Below, in pieces: positions 35,377-43,172 of a stretch of 64,000 nucleotides of DNA; within the stretch, counting starts at the first letter, position 1, and every line of letters begins with the position of its first letter. The DNA is from Candidatus Helarchaeota archaeon. Its GTDB lineage: Archaea; Asgardarchaeota; Lokiarchaeia; Helarchaeales; RDOG01. A program made the position numbers and the translations under genes. The stretch spans positions 124,001 through 188,000 of the forward strand of contig JAHPZH010000004.1 of the NCBI GenBank assembly GCA_019058315.1, given 5' to 3'. A model generated the notes under the pieces. It did not search any database, was not told the DNA's origin, and saw only the letters and a list, made by a program, of their open reading frames with translations.

Positions 35377-36540
35377 TTAGACCATTCTTTTTCTTAACTG
35401 AAATGTAATTAATGATAACGCTAGAAATACTAATGATACCAACCCTAAAGAAATAAAATATTCTGTTTCAACTATACCTCTATATGCAAGTTCAGTAAAA
35501 GCTTTTTGCCCAGCGTAGAAAGGTACCCATTTTTGAATTACTTCATTTTCAAGAAACCACGTTAATATAATCATTGTGACAAAAGTAAAAACAAAATATT
35601 GGTTAGCTTGTAATCTAGAATTACTTAAAGAACTTAAAAATAATCCGATAGTTGTTGAAACTAAAGAAACTAAAAATAATAAGCTAAATACAATCAGCAA
35701 ATTCGCCAGCACAACCAGATAAAAGAATATTATCGCAATTGTTAAAATAAAAGCGATTTGAATACTGCCAATAATTGAATAAGCTATCAATTTAGCCATC
35801 ACTACTTCTCCTTTTCGAGCTGGTGTCAATAACATGCGTCCAAGAGCTACATCACTGACAATTGATTGAGTGGCTAACATTAGTATGGATGCCAATATTA
35901 CAATTATAATAGACATCGGTGCTGGGTTGAAAATTGGTGAGACTTCTGAAGAGACCACTCCACCTACATCTATTATATCAAATTCAGGAATAATTTCAAA
36001 TCTATAAAAATTGAACTCAGTTTTAAATTTAGCTATCGCTTTGGTCACTCTATCGGTTACTAAAATGGATGCTTGAACGTCTACTACATCATAATATATG
36101 GATATATTGCCAAAGGCACCGCTCCAAATACCTCTTTCAAAACCTTGGTCTAAAATCACTATACCTTGACTAACCCCTGTCCGAATAAGATATATATCTA
36201 GAATCAATGCTGAAAAATGATCTGGTGTTTGTAATACTATCGTAAATGGAGAATCCACTTCTCTTAAAATATTTATAAACTCTTGAGAGAGATCATTTTC
36301 AGGGTCTCCTTCGGATGTATCAGCGTCGACAGCAATTAAATATGCCCATTCTTGATCCATCCAGATTTTAATATCATCTGGTATAAATCGATCTGGTATT
36401 TTATTCAAATTCGGTAGCCCGATAGCACAAATTACAACTAATGGTAAAAGAAATAGTATAATTAAAGCGATCTTATCTTTAAAAAGTGCTTCTAGCTCTT
36501 TTTTTATTAAGGCAGATACGCGTCTGAATCCCTTCTTCAA
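35377..36540 (-). CDS. ABC-2-type permease
   Basis: 387 residues with the standard ABC-2 export permease plan: an N-terminal amphipathic region (VSALIKKELEALFKDK), TM1 at about 24-42, an extracytoplasmic domain of about 160 residues, then five hydrophobic segments (about 208-228, 252-275, 280-305, 320-335 and 355-378). The loop MLLTPARKGEVVMAKLI is the typical coupling helix that meets the ATPase. TTG start. It is first in an operon with the subtilase-like gene and divergent from the winged-helix ABC ATPase, 69 bp away. It probably pairs with one or both nearby ATPases. Substrate unknown. Confidence 0.9.
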   Translation of the reverse strand: MKKGFRRVSALIKKELEALFKDKIALIILFLLPLVVICAIGLPNLNKIPDRFIPDDIKIWMDQEWAYLIAVDADTSEGDPENDLSQEFINILREVDSPFTIVLQTPDHFSALILDIYLIRTGVSQGIVILDQGFERGIWSGAFGNISIYYDVVDVQASILVTDRVTKAIAKFKTEFNFYRFEIIPEFDIIDVGGVVSSEVSPIFNPAPMSIIIVILASILMLATQSIVSDVALGRMLLTPARKGEVVMAKLIAYSIIGSIQIAFILTIAIIFFYLVVLANLLIVFSLLFLVSLVSTTIGLFLSSLSNSRLQANQYFVFTFVTMIILTWFLENEVIQKWVPFYAGQKAFTELAYRGIVETEYFISLGLVSLVFLALSLITFQLRKRMV

Positions 36541-36560
36541 TCTTAATCAACTCATTTCTT

Positions 36561-36575
36561 AATAAAAAATATATT
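36561..36575. promoter_or_regulatory. Shared divergent TATA region
   Basis: Only 69 bp separate the permease and the winged-helix ABC ATPase starts. The central AATAAAAAATATATT is the only TATA-like element and is nearly symmetric, so it could serve both directions with very short leaders. A shared promoter would keep the permease and its ATPase co-regulated. Confidence 0.35.
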
Positions 36576-36609
36576 GTGAAAATACCACTATTAAAGTGTT
36601 GATTCGAAT

Positions 36610-38490
36610 ATGAAAAAAAGAATTTTTAAGATTAATCAAATTGCAAAAACTTTGGGGGTTGAACCTCAAAAGATTGCGAATATCCTAAGGGATATTGTTG
36701 TTAGTGGAGAAGGTTATGGATTTTTAGACGAATTTGATATGACATTTTATCAATTCACTAATATTGAATATCAAAATTTAATAACTAAATTCAATAATTC
36801 AAAGTTTACATTAGCTGAAGGAATTGAAATTGTTTTAAAACTAATTAAAGATTTTAAAGTAGACATAGATACCTTAAAGCGAATTTTATTATTTTTTATC
36901 GACAATCAGCAAATAAAAGGTATTTTTAATAATAAAACAACTGAATTTATTTCACTTAATTTTTTATACCAGAACATTCTTCGTTCACTATTTAATATGG
37001 GAAAAATCAGTCCAAAGGAATTGGCAGATGAATATAAAGTTCCAGAAGACACTATCCGAGAAGTTATTATCGATCTTCAAAGTAGCAATAAAATAAAAGG
37101 AATTTACATTAATGAAGGTAAAGATTATATAATTTACGAGACCTTAAAGAATGAAATACTTAAATTAATCGATCAAGAATTTGGAATGACAATCTCCTTA
37201 ATTTCTTCGCAGTTAAATGTCTCTGAGGAAGTAATTTCAAAAACAATTGATGATATGTTATTTAATGAATTAATATTTATACAAACTACACCAGTTGGAA
37301 ATGAAATTCAGTACATTACACATAGAAAAATTAGTGAGGAAATTCTAGCTGCTTTAAAAATGAATGATCGAAAAAACCTCGTTGAAATTGCTACTAGATT
37401 CAATATTCCCTTAGATAAAGCTAAAGAGATTCTCTATGACCTTATAGCTCAAGGTCGCATAGTAGGTTATATTGATGATAGAAATAATGAATTTATTCAA
37501 CAATATAAATTAGTCGTATCTCCATTAGAATCCTCTGCACCTCTCAATACTATTTTGCTTGTTGATAATGTTATGGTGAAAACAAAATCTAAGGTAATAA
37601 TAGAAAACATTTCTTTTTACTTACAAGAAAAAAAGATTTTAGGTATAGTCGGACCATCAGGAACTGGAAAATCAACATTTCTCAAAGCAATAATCGGCCA
37701 GTTGCCTTTAGCAAATGGAAAAATTACGATTGCAGGTTATAATACTAAAGATATGGGAAGCATCAGTAAAATTATGGGATATGTTCCTCAAGATTTAAGC
37801 ACAATCTATCCAAATTTTTCAATATTAAAAAATATGGAGCACTTCGGGAAACAATATGATTTAAATCTTAAAGAAATCACGAAAAGAGGAAAAAAAATCT
37901 TAAAAGAATTAAAAATCAGAGACTTAGCTGATGAGTTAGTAAAAAACTTAAGTGGAGGAGAAAAACGCAGAGCCTCTATAGCAATAAGTATAGTCCATTA
38001 TCCAAAAATCTTATTTTTAGATGAACCCACAAGTGGATTAGATCCTGTTCTAAGAAAAGAGTTTTGGAAAACTCTTATCAAACTCAATGAAAATTATAAT
38101 ATGACTCTAGTGGTTGTTACACATTATCCGGATGAATTACAATTCGTATCAAAAGCTGTTCTATTTGCAAAAAAGGAAGGATCTGGAAAAATCGTTGCAG
38201 TTGGTACTCCTAAAGAATTAATTTCATCATTACCTGGTGGAGGTAGAGTAATTTTAATTGAATTAAAACAGCCAATTAAGGATAGTTTAAAAATCTTAAA
38301 ACAGATTACAAATATTGATGCAATCCTTGAAGAAAGGAAAAATGAAAAATTTAGAATATTTACTGATCAACCAATGAAAGAAGTAGTAAACTTAATTGTA
38401 AATAATTTAAAATTATCAAGTATCAGAAATATTAGTCAAGTTGAAGCAAATATGGTTGATTTTTTTAGGTTAAAAGTTGAAAACCAATAA
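36610..38490 (+). CDS. Five winged-helix units fused to an ABC ATPase
   Basis: 626 residues. Residues 1-310 hold about five consecutive winged-helix units, for example GKISPKELADEYKVPEDTIR...GIYINEGKDYI and KNLVEIATRFNIPLDKAKEI...GYIDDRNNEFI. The repeat resembles PCI or UFL1/DDRGK-type winged helices more than bacterial repressors. From about 320 an ABC ATPase follows: Walker A GIVGPSGTGKST (about 350), signature NLSGGEKRRASIA, Walker B ILFLDEPTSGLDP, H-loop VVTHYPDEL, then a C-terminal alpha/beta extension. Divergent from the ABC-2 permease with a shared promoter region, which argues that it is the motor of that exporter. The winged helices may recruit a cytoplasmic partner or nucleic acid. 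Confidence 0.88.
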   Translation: MKKRIFKINQIAKTLGVEPQKIANILRDIVVSGEGYGFLDEFDMTFYQFTNIEYQNLITKFNNSKFTLAEGIEIVLKLIKDFKVDIDTLKRILLFFIDNQQIKGIFNNKTTEFISLNFLYQNILRSLFNMGKISPKELADEYKVPEDTIREVIIDLQSSNKIKGIYINEGKDYIIYETLKNEILKLIDQEFGMTISLISSQLNVSEEVISKTIDDMLFNELIFIQTTPVGNEIQYITHRKISEEILAALKMNDRKNLVEIATRFNIPLDKAKEILYDLIAQGRIVGYIDDRNNEFIQQYKLVVSPLESSAPLNTILLVDNVMVKTKSKVIIENISFYLQEKKILGIVGPSGTGKSTFLKAIIGQLPLANGKITIAGYNTKDMGSISKIMGYVPQDLSTIYPNFSILKNMEHFGKQYDLNLKEITKRGKKILKELKIRDLADELVKNLSGGEKRRASIAISIVHYPKILFLDEPTSGLDPVLRKEFWKTLIKLNENYNMTLVVVTHYPDELQFVSKAVLFAKKEGSGKIVAVGTPKELISSLPGGGRVILIELKQPIKDSLKILKQITNIDAILEERKNEKFRIFTDQPMKEVVNLIVNNLKLSSIRNISQVEANMVDFFRLKVENQ

Positions 38491-38562
38491 TTATATTTAT
38501 AATAAATAAAATTTTTTGTAATATAGGAGAATTATATTTTAAAAAATCGATTGCTGATATAA

Positions 38563-38664
38563 ATGACAAAAAAAAATGGAGCTAATATAAAAAAACTGAA
38601 AAAAATACAGAAAGATACCTCAAAAATTAAGAAAAAAAATAAAAATATTATTCAAAAATTTTAA
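38563..38664 (+). CDS. Possible Lys-rich micropeptide
   Basis: A 33-codon frame from ATG to TAA encodes a very basic peptide (MTKKNGANIKKLKKIQKD, then more Lys/Asn/Ile). There is no good ribosome-binding site close to the ATG, and A-rich DNA gives such frames by chance. It lies 45 bp before the Cys-rich small gene on the same strand. I list it only as a weak candidate. Confidence 0.18.
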   Translation: MTKKNGANIKKLKKIQKDTSKIKKKNKNIIQKF

Positions 38665-38709
38665 AAATTAATTTAATCAAATTTGAATAAATTTCTGAGA
38701 GTTTTTAAA

Positions 38710-38901
38710 ATGGCTGAAGAAGAAACAAAAGTTGAGGAAGTAGAAGAGGAAAAAGTCCTTTGCGATAGTTGTGAATGGTATTTATTAAAGGGTAAAAAGC
38801 CCAAATGTAAATATGTGAAAGAAAAAGACAGAATAAATATGCTTAAATCTGGTATTAAATGTCCAGAATATTTATTAGCACACCGTTTACAAGTGGAATA
38901 A
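38710..38901 (+). CDS. Small acidic cysteine-containing protein
   Basis: 63 residues from ATG 38710; an upstream TTG is less likely. A Glu-rich N-terminus (about 1-16) is followed by LCDSCEWYLLKGKKPKCKYV and later GIKCPEYLLAHRL. The four cysteines (C-x2-C-x13-C-x16-C) could bind zinc or an Fe-S cluster. It has no membrane segment. It converges with the unknown 366-residue gene, 7 bp between stops. Function unknown; conserved cysteine spacing and strong codon bias make a real gene likely. Confidence 0.65.
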   Translation: MAEEETKVEEVEEEKVLCDSCEWYLLKGKKPKCKYVKEKDRINMLKSGIKCPEYLLAHRLQVE

Positions 38902-38908
38902 GCTAATT

Positions 38909-40009
38909 TCAATAATAATTATTTAATTCATTTTCAATTTTCTTTAAATATTCTTTATTTAGATCATTTGACAGTTCAATACCTTTAATTCCGAAATGTG
39001 TCGCAGCTATTATTCCTGCAGCAGCTATTTCCTCACGTTCTAATGCATTTTCTCTTTTACCTCTTTGCGCCCTCATAATATTCATTTTATTCAGCATTTC
39101 ACCCATCATTTGCGCTACATCGAAGTTTAGCTTGTTCTTCTCACAAAAAATAGCAATTTGGTGAACATCATAATGAGATAAAGAAGTAAATGCTGATTGT
39201 AAATAATTCTTTAAATTCATATTATCTAATTCACATTCGATGGCAGTCCAGTTTTGTATTGATGATGATCTTCTTAAAAATATCATCTCGAGAGGGACGT
39301 CTAATTCTTTCAATAACCGAATTACTCGATCAGTGATCATATTATTTCTCTTACGTACAGTTAATACTATAAACATTTGTAGACCATAGGGTTTGTTATA
39401 TTTTTGCATATAGAATCCACGCTGTTGCAAACTGGCAAGAATTTCAACATTAATCGATTTTATTTCACTAACTGGTTCATCATATCCGCATTTAAGAAAA
39501 ACCATGTTACCTCTTTTTGGTTTAAAGTGGCGAACACAGAAACCCAATACTGAGCGTTGATTTGATATAATAAATTCTTTAAGTCCATGAATTGAAGGTG
39601 AAATTTTATTACTCTCTAAATCTCTCTCATCTAGGGTTATATAATCATCCTCTCTTCCAAAGCATAATCTAATCCCTCTAATACGTAAATTAACCCTTTC
39701 TCCCAGAACTGATCTTATTTTTTCATTAAGGGGAAAAACTTCCTTATCTAATATCGCTCTTTCACCTATGATTTCTTCATAAGGTTGCATTTCAAATTCC
39801 TTAATAAAATTTTGAATAGGAGCCTCAGAAGAAGAGACATAAATTTTATAATCATGCAAATTTTTCTTAATTATAAATGTGGTTTTCAGTTCGGTATCAA
39901 TGACTGATATACTAGTCGATTTATCTATCTGTCCCCTAAATTCATTCTTAATATAATCCACTTTGCTCATCTTTTCCTCTTCTCTATCTCTAGGTTTCTT
40001 TCTAAACAT
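38909..40009 (-). CDS. Protein of unknown function, 366 residues
   Basis: Soluble and charged, with mixed alpha/beta pattern and no signal peptide or membrane helix. Residues 1-30 are polar; the centre has strands such as NLRIRGIRLCFG and RGNMVFLKCGYD and the block YGLQMFIVLTVRKRNNMITDRVIRLL. The last 80 residues are helical (QMMGEMLNKMNIMRAQRGK). I do not recognise the family and no catalytic motif stands out. Its putative TATA box sits inside a 10-bp-arm inverted repeat (40031-40063), suggesting tight regulation or autoregulation. It is divergent from radB, so a link to recombination is possible but unproven. Confidence 0.75.
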   Translation of the reverse strand: MFRKKPRDREEEKMSKVDYIKNEFRGQIDKSTSISVIDTELKTTFIIKKNLHDYKIYVSSSEAPIQNFIKEFEMQPYEEIIGERAILDKEVFPLNEKIRSVLGERVNLRIRGIRLCFGREDDYITLDERDLESNKISPSIHGLKEFIISNQRSVLGFCVRHFKPKRGNMVFLKCGYDEPVSEIKSINVEILASLQQRGFYMQKYNKPYGLQMFIVLTVRKRNNMITDRVIRLLKELDVPLEMIFLRRSSSIQNWTAIECELDNMNLKNYLQSAFTSLSHYDVHQIAIFCEKNKLNFDVAQMMGEMLNKMNIMRAQRGKRENALEREEIAAAGIIAATHFGIKGIELSNDLNKEYLKKIENELNNYY

Positions 40010-40030
40010 TTAACATTACACCACGATAAA

Positions 40031-40063
40031 AAATAACATATAAATGCCAAATTTATGTTATTT
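40031..40063 (-). promoter_or_regulatory. Inverted repeat around a TATA box
   Basis: Arms AAATAACATA (40031-40040) and TATGTTATTT (40054-40063) are perfect inverted repeats with a 13-bp spacer. Read on the minus strand, the proximal arm overlaps TTTATATG, about 30 nt before the ATG at 40009 and thus in TATA position. A regulator bound here would directly block TBP/TFB for the 366-residue gene. Confidence 0.45.
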
Positions 40064-40256
40064 GTATATTTAATAATTCCAAATATTATGTTTTTTTTTC
40101 CTTAGTTACTTATATCATTTATTCTTTAAGTAATTTATAGAATTTAATTTTTTAAATAAGTGCAATGGAAAACGAGATAAGATTAAAAGAGATAAAAAAA
40201 AATAATTAAGGATAAAATTTGATTTTTTAGATTTTTGAAGAGCAAGATAAGGAGAT

Positions 40257-40967
40257 ATGGTCATTAATTTGAAAAACCAACATTATCCGACGGGTTGTAA
40301 ATGTATTGATAATTTACTAGGAGGAGGTTTCGAATCACAAATAGTTAATCATATTTATGGTGAATCAGGGACTGGTAAATCAATAATTACTCTCCAATGC
40401 GCCTATAAGGCTGCATTAAAAGGTTTTACAACATTTTATATAGATACTGAAAAGGCATTTTCTGCAACTAGGCTTAAACAAATAGCTCAAAATAATTTCT
40501 CTAAAATTGGAAAGTTGATTTTCGTCTATGCTCCTTTAAATTTTTCCCAACAAATGAAAATCATTCAAAAATTAGAGAAATTTATAACTAAAAATGTAAA
40601 AATAATCATATTAGATACCATTTCTGCGTTATATTCGGCAAGTTTTGGAATTGATGACTCGAAGAGAAATTATAAACTTAGTAAACAACTAAACCATCAA
40701 ATGGCAGAATTAGTTAGATTAGCAGAAAACTACGATCTTGCTATATTAGTTAATAATCAAGTTAGAAGTAGAATTTCTGCTGAAGATCCTCAGAGAATAG
40801 TACCATTTAATAGAAATATTTTAGATCACTGGTGTAAAGTCCAATTATTTTTGACTTTTCCTGAGAAAATGGATATGAAAAAACGGGAAGCAATATTAAC
40901 AAAACATTACAATCAACAAGATGAAAAATCTTGTTCATTTATTATTTCTAATGAAGGATGTCAATAA
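40257..40967 (+). CDS. radB: RadB, RecA-family recombinase paralogue
   Basis: 236 residues, consisting only of the RecA core without the N-terminal helix-hairpin-helix domain of RadA, which is the mark of RadB. Motifs: PTGCKCIDNLLGGGFE, Walker A YGESGTGKS (about 36-44), Walker B KIIILDTISALY (about 118-129) and NNQVRSR (about 163-169). RadB acts as an accessory factor in homologous recombination in archaea. The ATG is only 2 nt after GGAG. The methyltransferase gene starts 4 nt after the stop, so the two are probably co-transcribed. Confidence 0.92.
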   Translation: MVINLKNQHYPTGCKCIDNLLGGGFESQIVNHIYGESGTGKSIITLQCAYKAALKGFTTFYIDTEKAFSATRLKQIAQNNFSKIGKLIFVYAPLNFSQQMKIIQKLEKFITKNVKIIILDTISALYSASFGIDDSKRNYKLSKQLNHQMAELVRLAENYDLAILVNNQVRSRISAEDPQRIVPFNRNILDHWCKVQLFLTFPEKMDMKKREAILTKHYNQQDEKSCSFIISNEGCQ

Positions 40968-40971
40968 TAAA

Positions 40972-41697
40972 ATGGACCCAGAATCGATGAAACCATATGG
41001 AATGGCTCTTCTTGACTATTTTAATGGGGATACTTCATCAAAAGTTATAGCATATAGAGATGATGGTTATACGGATGAACTTATGATAGATTCATTTTTA
41101 CGTGAGCCCCAAGATTTTTTACCTTTAGAAAATATTGCTTTAAATCTTTGTTATGGTCGAATCCTCGATATAGGTGCAGGAGCTGGACCTCATAGTATTT
41201 TTCTTCAAAATAAAGGATTAAAAGTTTGTGCGATTGATATCTCCCCAGAAGCTTGTGCAGTCATGAAAAAAAGGGGAGTCAAAAATGTATATTGTATTGA
41301 TGCTTTAAAGTTCAAAGCAGAGCCCTTCGATTCAATCATTATACTTGGGCGTAGTATTGTAATGGTTGGAACTCTAAAGGGCTTAGATTTGTTTTTAGAA
41401 GATGTTCATCGGTTGATAAAGCCTAATGGACAAATTTTACTAAATTCCTTGGATGTTAGATATACAGATAATCCAATACATTTGGCTTACCAGGAGAAAA
41501 ATAAAAAAGCTGGTCGTTATATTGGTGAACTTAAGATTCAATTTGAATACAAAGGAAAGAAGGGTCCTTTTTTTGAATTATTACACGTAGATCCGAAAAC
41601 ACTTATTAGTCACGCATTAGAAAAAAGCTGGCATTGTAAAATCATTCATAAAGAAAAAGATGGTAATTATCTTGCACAATTAAACCCAATACAATAG
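40972..41697 (+). CDS. Class I SAM-dependent methyltransferase
   Basis: 241 residues from ATG 40972, chosen by AAGGATG about 11 nt upstream; a frame start at 40921 would overlap radB. The Rossmann-type SAM site is GRILDIGAGAGPHSIFL (motif I, about residues 63-79), followed by LKVCAIDISPEAC (acidic motif II) and VYCIDALKF. The remainder covers a substrate domain without recognisable specificity motifs. Cytoplasmic. Likely co-transcribed with radB. The substrate (small molecule, protein or nucleic acid) is unknown. Confidence 0.88.
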   Translation: MDPESMKPYGMALLDYFNGDTSSKVIAYRDDGYTDELMIDSFLREPQDFLPLENIALNLCYGRILDIGAGAGPHSIFLQNKGLKVCAIDISPEACAVMKKRGVKNVYCIDALKFKAEPFDSIIILGRSIVMVGTLKGLDLFLEDVHRLIKPNGQILLNSLDVRYTDNPIHLAYQEKNKKAGRYIGELKIQFEYKGKKGPFFELLHVDPKTLISHALEKSWHCKIIHKEKDGNYLAQLNPIQ

Positions 41698-41706
41698 AAA
41701 TTTTGG

Positions 41707-42249
41707 CTAAAACGTTTTTTCTATAATAAATTCACAGCAATTCTCTCCTCTTAGTTCACATTTATTCTCCACACAGATATATTTCTCCCCTGTTATTTGT
41801 TCCATAACATTTTCAAAAACACCACGAATGATATGACACCAACTATGTGAATTTTTTGACCCTGGAAGAGAAAATGGGGAGTTGAAAATTTGTATAATTT
41901 TTCTATCAGGATTATTTTCCTGGATCACCCATTTTCCGCCAATCCATTCTTGGAAGTTCATAATAAATGCCGAGAGTTCTGTCATATAAGGAATAAATTT
42001 TATCGCTAAATAATTTTTACCATAATGATACAAAATTTCATAAGTTCCATAACCCATTACATTTATCATTGATTCCAAAAGTGCATTAAATCTTTCAATT
42101 GTTATGGATTGTGTTTTTAACGTTTTGACACCTATAAATTCATCTAATTTTGCAATTTTTAAAATAGAATTTAAACCATCAATGCCCATAAAGTCATTTA
42201 AAGCTGATATTATAGATGAAAAGACGATACCACTTATCTCTTTTTTCAA
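41707..42249 (-). CDS. V4R-domain protein
   Basis: 180 residues ending in the V4R signature: WCHIIRGVFENVMEQITGEKY followed by ENKCELRGENCCEFII (about residues 160-175), with the conserved C-x3-G-x3-C-x-F pattern. The N-terminal half, with YEILYHYGKNYL, fits the haem-NO-binding-like/V4R fold, a predicted small-molecule-binding domain sometimes found with signalling or bchlorophyll enzymes. No output domain is fused. TTG start with AGGT 8 nt upstream. It converges with the methyltransferase. The ligand is unknown; the clustered cysteines may bind metal. Confidence 0.85.
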   Translation of the reverse strand: MKKEISGIVFSSIISALNDFMGIDGLNSILKIAKLDEFIGVKTLKTQSITIERFNALLESMINVMGYGTYEILYHYGKNYLAIKFIPYMTELSAFIMNFQEWIGGKWVIQENNPDRKIIQIFNSPFSLPGSKNSHSWCHIIRGVFENVMEQITGEKYICVENKCELRGENCCEFIIEKTF

Positions 42250-42386
42250 AATTAATACCTATTAACATCATTTAATATTTGATATTAAAATCAAAGCCAA
42301 TTAAATTATTTATTAGTTTTTATTTCTTTAGATTACAGAAAAAGGATAATTAATGTTGAATTATAAAAAATTCGTTATTCTTATAA

Positions 42387-42956
42387 TTAGACATCTGCAG
42401 AATATAATTTCACACCTTTCTGGGAAATAAAATATTCAATGAGGACAAACGAAAGAAGAATTAACGCAATTCCCACAGCTAGATAAGAATAAGCAGATTT
42501 GGGACGGTAGAAATGTCTAGTCGATTGATAAATAAATATAACACCACATGCTCCAATCATGATAACAATTGAAGCCACTATACCCTCTATAGCAAATTGT
42601 TCATGAAGATCAGCCCAAAAGAATACAGGAATTATTCGTTTGGTCTGGTCTTCTTGTTTATAATTCAAGGGTATTGTATTTCGAGTAATATCATAAAGAA
42701 ACCCGGCTATTAAGAATGCAAAAACTACGATAAAAACAGCAAAAATTACATTTCTACTCGGAACTGGAATTTTAGGGGCTTTTGGTAGTTGCATTTTAAT
42801 TTTAGGTTTATGAATTAATCGCTCAGGCCATGGTAAGTTTTGTTGATACCATGATTTCTTCCCTAAACTTTTTAAAGATTGTTTAAATCCTTTTTTTTCT
42901 TTAACAATTTCCTCGGATTTAGATTTATTCATACTAGACTTTTTCTTTTTCTCCAT
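42387..42956 (-). CDS. Candidate OST3/OST6-like membrane protein
   Basis: 189 residues: a basic, Lys/Ser/Pro-rich cytoplasmic N-terminus (about 1-68), then three membrane helices (about 69-91, 119-141 and 154-174) and a short tail. The second helix, EQFAIEGIVASIVIMIGACG, and the third, AYSYLAVGIALILLSFVLIE, resemble from memory the corresponding helices of human TUSC3/MAGT1, the OST3/OST6 subunits of oligosaccharyltransferase (QFVAETHIVLLFNGGVTLG and VAGIGLVVLFFSW). The thioredoxin domain of the eukaryotic proteins is absent. The catalytic subunit AglB/STT3 is encoded about 7 kb away. The assignment rests on helix pattern only. Confidence 0.5.
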   Translation of the reverse strand: MEKKKKSSMNKSKSEEIVKEKKGFKQSLKSLGKKSWYQQNLPWPERLIHKPKIKMQLPKAPKIPVPSRNVIFAVFIVVFAFLIAGFLYDITRNTIPLNYKQEDQTKRIIPVFFWADLHEQFAIEGIVASIVIMIGACGVIFIYQSTRHFYRPKSAYSYLAVGIALILLSFVLIEYFISQKGVKLYSADV

Positions 42957-43172
42957 TTAATTGAGAGCTCCATAGAAAATCAATTATTATTGTTATTATT
43001 ATACCGACTTTTATTAAATTAATTACTAAAAAGATATGGCAAAATGTAATATTTCAAACTTATGGTAAATTCAGTAAAAGGTAAGAAAATAGATCAAAAA
43101 TTTTGATTATGAATTTAATTCTTATTATAATCTTATTAAAAATGATAAAATATTGAAGGTTATTTCCTTAGT

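Noticed and set aside
36545..36604. AATCAAC (36545-36551) and GTTGATT (36598-36604) form a 7-bp inverted repeat across the divergent promoter, suggesting paired operators.
   Set aside because: Each copy lies 5-6 nt before a start codon and resembles the GGTGAT ribosome-binding site, so they are better explained as two translation signals.
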